Shown: positions 6,108-7,222 of the stretch, piece by piece
How the letters are laid out: each line of letters begins with the position of its first letter
How positions within the stretch are numbered: position 1 is the stretch's first letter
Source: Dehalococcoidia bacterium
GTDB taxonomy: Bacteria > Chloroflexota > Dehalococcoidia > GIF9 > AB-539-J10
Assembly: GCA_003562555.1 (NCBI GenBank)
Contig: PWUO01000159.1
Location: forward strand, 1-7,222
Length of the DNA: 7,222 nucleotides
Direction of reading: 5' to 3'
Made by a program: the position numbers and the translations under genes
Notes under the pieces: generated by a model
Database searches by the model: none
The model's input: the letters and a program-made list of their open reading frames with translations, nothing else
Told to the model about the DNA's origin: nothing

Positions 6108-6184
6108 GGCGCATTCGTCTAGCGGGCCAGGACACCTCCCTCTCAAGGAGGAGATCACCGGTTCGAATCCGGTATGCGCTACCA
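6108..6184 (+). tRNA. tRNA-Glu (anticodon CTC)
   Basis: A complete cloverleaf with encoded CCA. The acceptor stem is 6108-6114 with 6174-6180 (six Watson-Crick pairs plus a G-U at 1-72). The D stem is GTC/GAC. The anticodon stem CCTCC/GGAGG (6135-6139, 6147-6151) has loop CTCTCAA and anticodon CTC at 6142-6144, reading GAG. The T arm is ACCGG-TTCGAAT-CCGGT, the discriminator A is 6181, and CCA is 6182-6184. The TTCGTCTAG...CCAGGACA D-arm region closely follows E. coli tRNA-Glu, which supports the identity. CTC reads only GAG, so a TTC isoacceptor must be encoded elsewhere. It lies between pyrG and trpS, 30 nt before the trpS start codon. Confidence 0.96.
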
Positions 6185-6204
6185 TTATTTTTGTCATTGG
6201 CTAC

Positions 6205-6209
6205 GAGGG
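6205..6209 (+). promoter_or_regulatory. Ribosome binding site fixing the trpS start
   Basis: GAGGG lies 5 nt before ATG at 6215. An in-frame TTG at 6191 would add eight residues, has no such site and begins only 7 nt past the tRNA CCA end, so ATG 6215 is preferred. Confidence 0.75.
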
Positions 6210-6214
6210 CGATT

Positions 6215-7192
6215 ATGACTAAGCGCGTCTTCTCCGGATTCCGTCCTACAGGCCGTCAGCATATCGGCAACTACTTCGGCACGATTCAGAATTGTCTGCA
6301 GCTTCAGGAAGAGTACGAGAGCTTCTACTGCGTCGTCGATCTGCACGCGCTGACCACGCTTGAAAACACCGCAACGCTCAAAGAGGATGTTCACAACATG
6401 GTCCTCGACTGGCTTGCGGCGGGCATCGATCCTGAGAAGAGCGTGATTTTCGTGCAGTCCCACGTGCCTGAGGTCACCGAACTGCATATGCTCATGAGCA
6501 TGGTCACACCCTTGAGCTGGCTGCTAAGGGTCCCCACTTTCAAGGAGAAGGTCAGAATGCATCCCGAGAACGTGAATTACGGTCTCGTGGGGTATCCCGT
6601 GCTGATGACATCCGACATCGCGCTCTACAAGGGTGAGGTGGTTCCCGTCGGGGAGGATCAACTGGCGCACCTTGAACTTGCCCGTGAGATCTTGAGGCGC
6701 TTCAACTCGATGTTTGGCAACGTGTTTCCCGAGCCCCAGGCCAAACTCACAGAATTCCCCTTGATCGTTGGTCTCAACGGCGCGGAGAAGATGAGTAAGA
6801 GCGCTGACAACTACATCGAGATCGCTGCCTCCCCCGAAGACATTCGTAAGAAGATCAGCACGGCTTTTACCGATCCCGCACGTAAGTACCGCGCGGATCC
6901 GGGTCATCCCGAGGTGTGCAACGTATTCACGCTCCACAAAATGTTTACGGTGGGCCGTATTGCCGAGATCGAGAGGGAGTGCCGGAATGCCGGTATCGGC
7001 TGCACGGACTGCAAGAAGCTGCTCGCCGAATCGGTGAGCGACTACTTCGCACCGTTCAGGGAGCGGCGTCTTGAACTGCAGGCGCGCCCTGAGTACGTCC
7101 GCGAGGTGGTGCAGGACGGAGCCGCCCGTGCGTCCAGGGTGGCGCGTGAAACTCTTCGCGAAGTCAAGGCGGCGATGAATCTGCTGCCCTAG
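6215..7192 (+). CDS. trpS: Tryptophanyl-tRNA synthetase with a [4Fe-4S]-type cysteine motif
   Basis: A 325-aa class Ic aminoacyl-tRNA synthetase that charges tRNA-Trp with tryptophan in the cytoplasm. FSGFRPTGRQHIGNYFG (6-22) contains the HIGH-type HIGN (16-19). SWLLRVPTFKEKV (101-113), YPVLMTSDIALYKGEVVPVGEDQ (127-149) and EKMSKSADN with KMSKS at 192-196 complete the active site. The length is normal for a bacterial TrpS. In the C-terminal half, Cys235, Cys256, Cys263 and Cys266 form C-x20-C-x6-C-x2-C. This nearly matches the motif binding a [4Fe-4S] cluster in the Thermotoga maritima enzyme (C-x22-C-x6-C-x2-C), at almost the same positions. No T-box or other tryptophan-sensing leader is possible in the 30 nt between the tRNA and the start codon. 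Transcription probably continues from the tRNA promoter or from pyrG, since no separate promoter fits convincingly. Confidence 0.97.
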   Translation: MTKRVFSGFRPTGRQHIGNYFGTIQNCLQLQEEYESFYCVVDLHALTTLENTATLKEDVHNMVLDWLAAGIDPEKSVIFVQSHVPEVTELHMLMSMVTPLSWLLRVPTFKEKVRMHPENVNYGLVGYPVLMTSDIALYKGEVVPVGEDQLAHLELAREILRRFNSMFGNVFPEPQAKLTEFPLIVGLNGAEKMSKSADNYIEIAASPEDIRKKISTAFTDPARKYRADPGHPEVCNVFTLHKMFTVGRIAEIERECRNAGIGCTDCKKLLAESVSDYFAPFRERRLELQARPEYVREVVQDGAARASRVARETLREVKAAMNLLP

Positions 7193-7222
7193 CGATTCTG
7201 CCTCAACTCCAGTATCTTCCGG

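Noticed and set aside
6185..6193. T-rich stretch after tRNA-Glu as an intrinsic terminator
   Set aside because: No dedicated hairpin precedes it other than the tRNA arms themselves, and the trpS ATG follows within 25 nt.
6524..6937. Minus-strand open frame of 137 codons
   Set aside because: Antisense to the TrpS core including KMSKS; no independent evidence.
1..7222. Mobile element, prophage, CRISPR array, toxin-antitoxin or defence system
   Set aside because: No transposase, integrase, terminal repeats, spaced direct repeats or defence-type domains are visible; all genes but one are housekeeping or redox families.

Overview
The window is a bacterial chromosomal segment of moderately high GC with housekeeping genes and no mobile-element, phage or CRISPR signal. 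CTP synthase and TrpS are plainly bacterial, and the promoters fit the sigma-70 consensus. Many iron-sulfur proteins (a four-cluster ferredoxin-type subunit, a cysteine-bearing glutamate-synthase-type protein, and a TrpS with a cluster-type cysteine motif) suggest an anaerobe. The CTP synthase and the split glutamate-synthase subunits remind me of Chloroflexota/Dehalococcoidia, but that is a memory-based impression, not a tested placement.

Layout. Positions 4146 down to 1 (minus strand) hold a five-gene, same-direction cluster: a 155-aa protein with four [4Fe-4S] motifs; a 530-aa FMN-binding glutamate-synthase-family protein (GTG start); an unrecognised 123-aa protein whose second half looks like an Ig-type beta-sandwich; HisH (GTG start); and an FAD/NAD(P)-dependent oxidoreductase (GTG start) that runs off the window edge. 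Gaps between genes are 57, 83, 13 and 26 nt; the 83-nt gap holds a GC-rich hairpin.

Positions 4147-4429 are a divergent regulatory region. It has a minus-strand promoter for the cluster, a perfect-consensus promoter for pyrG, a 9-bp inverted repeat, and five copies of the hexamer CGGCAA/TTGCCG.

Positions 4430-7192 (plus strand) hold pyrG (CTP synthase), a tRNA-Glu(CTC) with its own promoter starting one base past the pyrG stop codon, and trpS only 30 nt after the tRNA CCA end.

How the genes may work together. The ferredoxin-type subunit, the FMN protein and the FAD oxidoreductase make a plausible electron path between NAD(P)H and an FMN site, as in split glutamate synthases. The usual class II glutaminase and GXGXG-domain subunits are not in the window and could lie beyond position 1. 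HisH and CTP synthase both hydrolyse glutamine to glutamate, so the two divergent units share a glutamine/glutamate theme. Whether they are co-regulated is inference.
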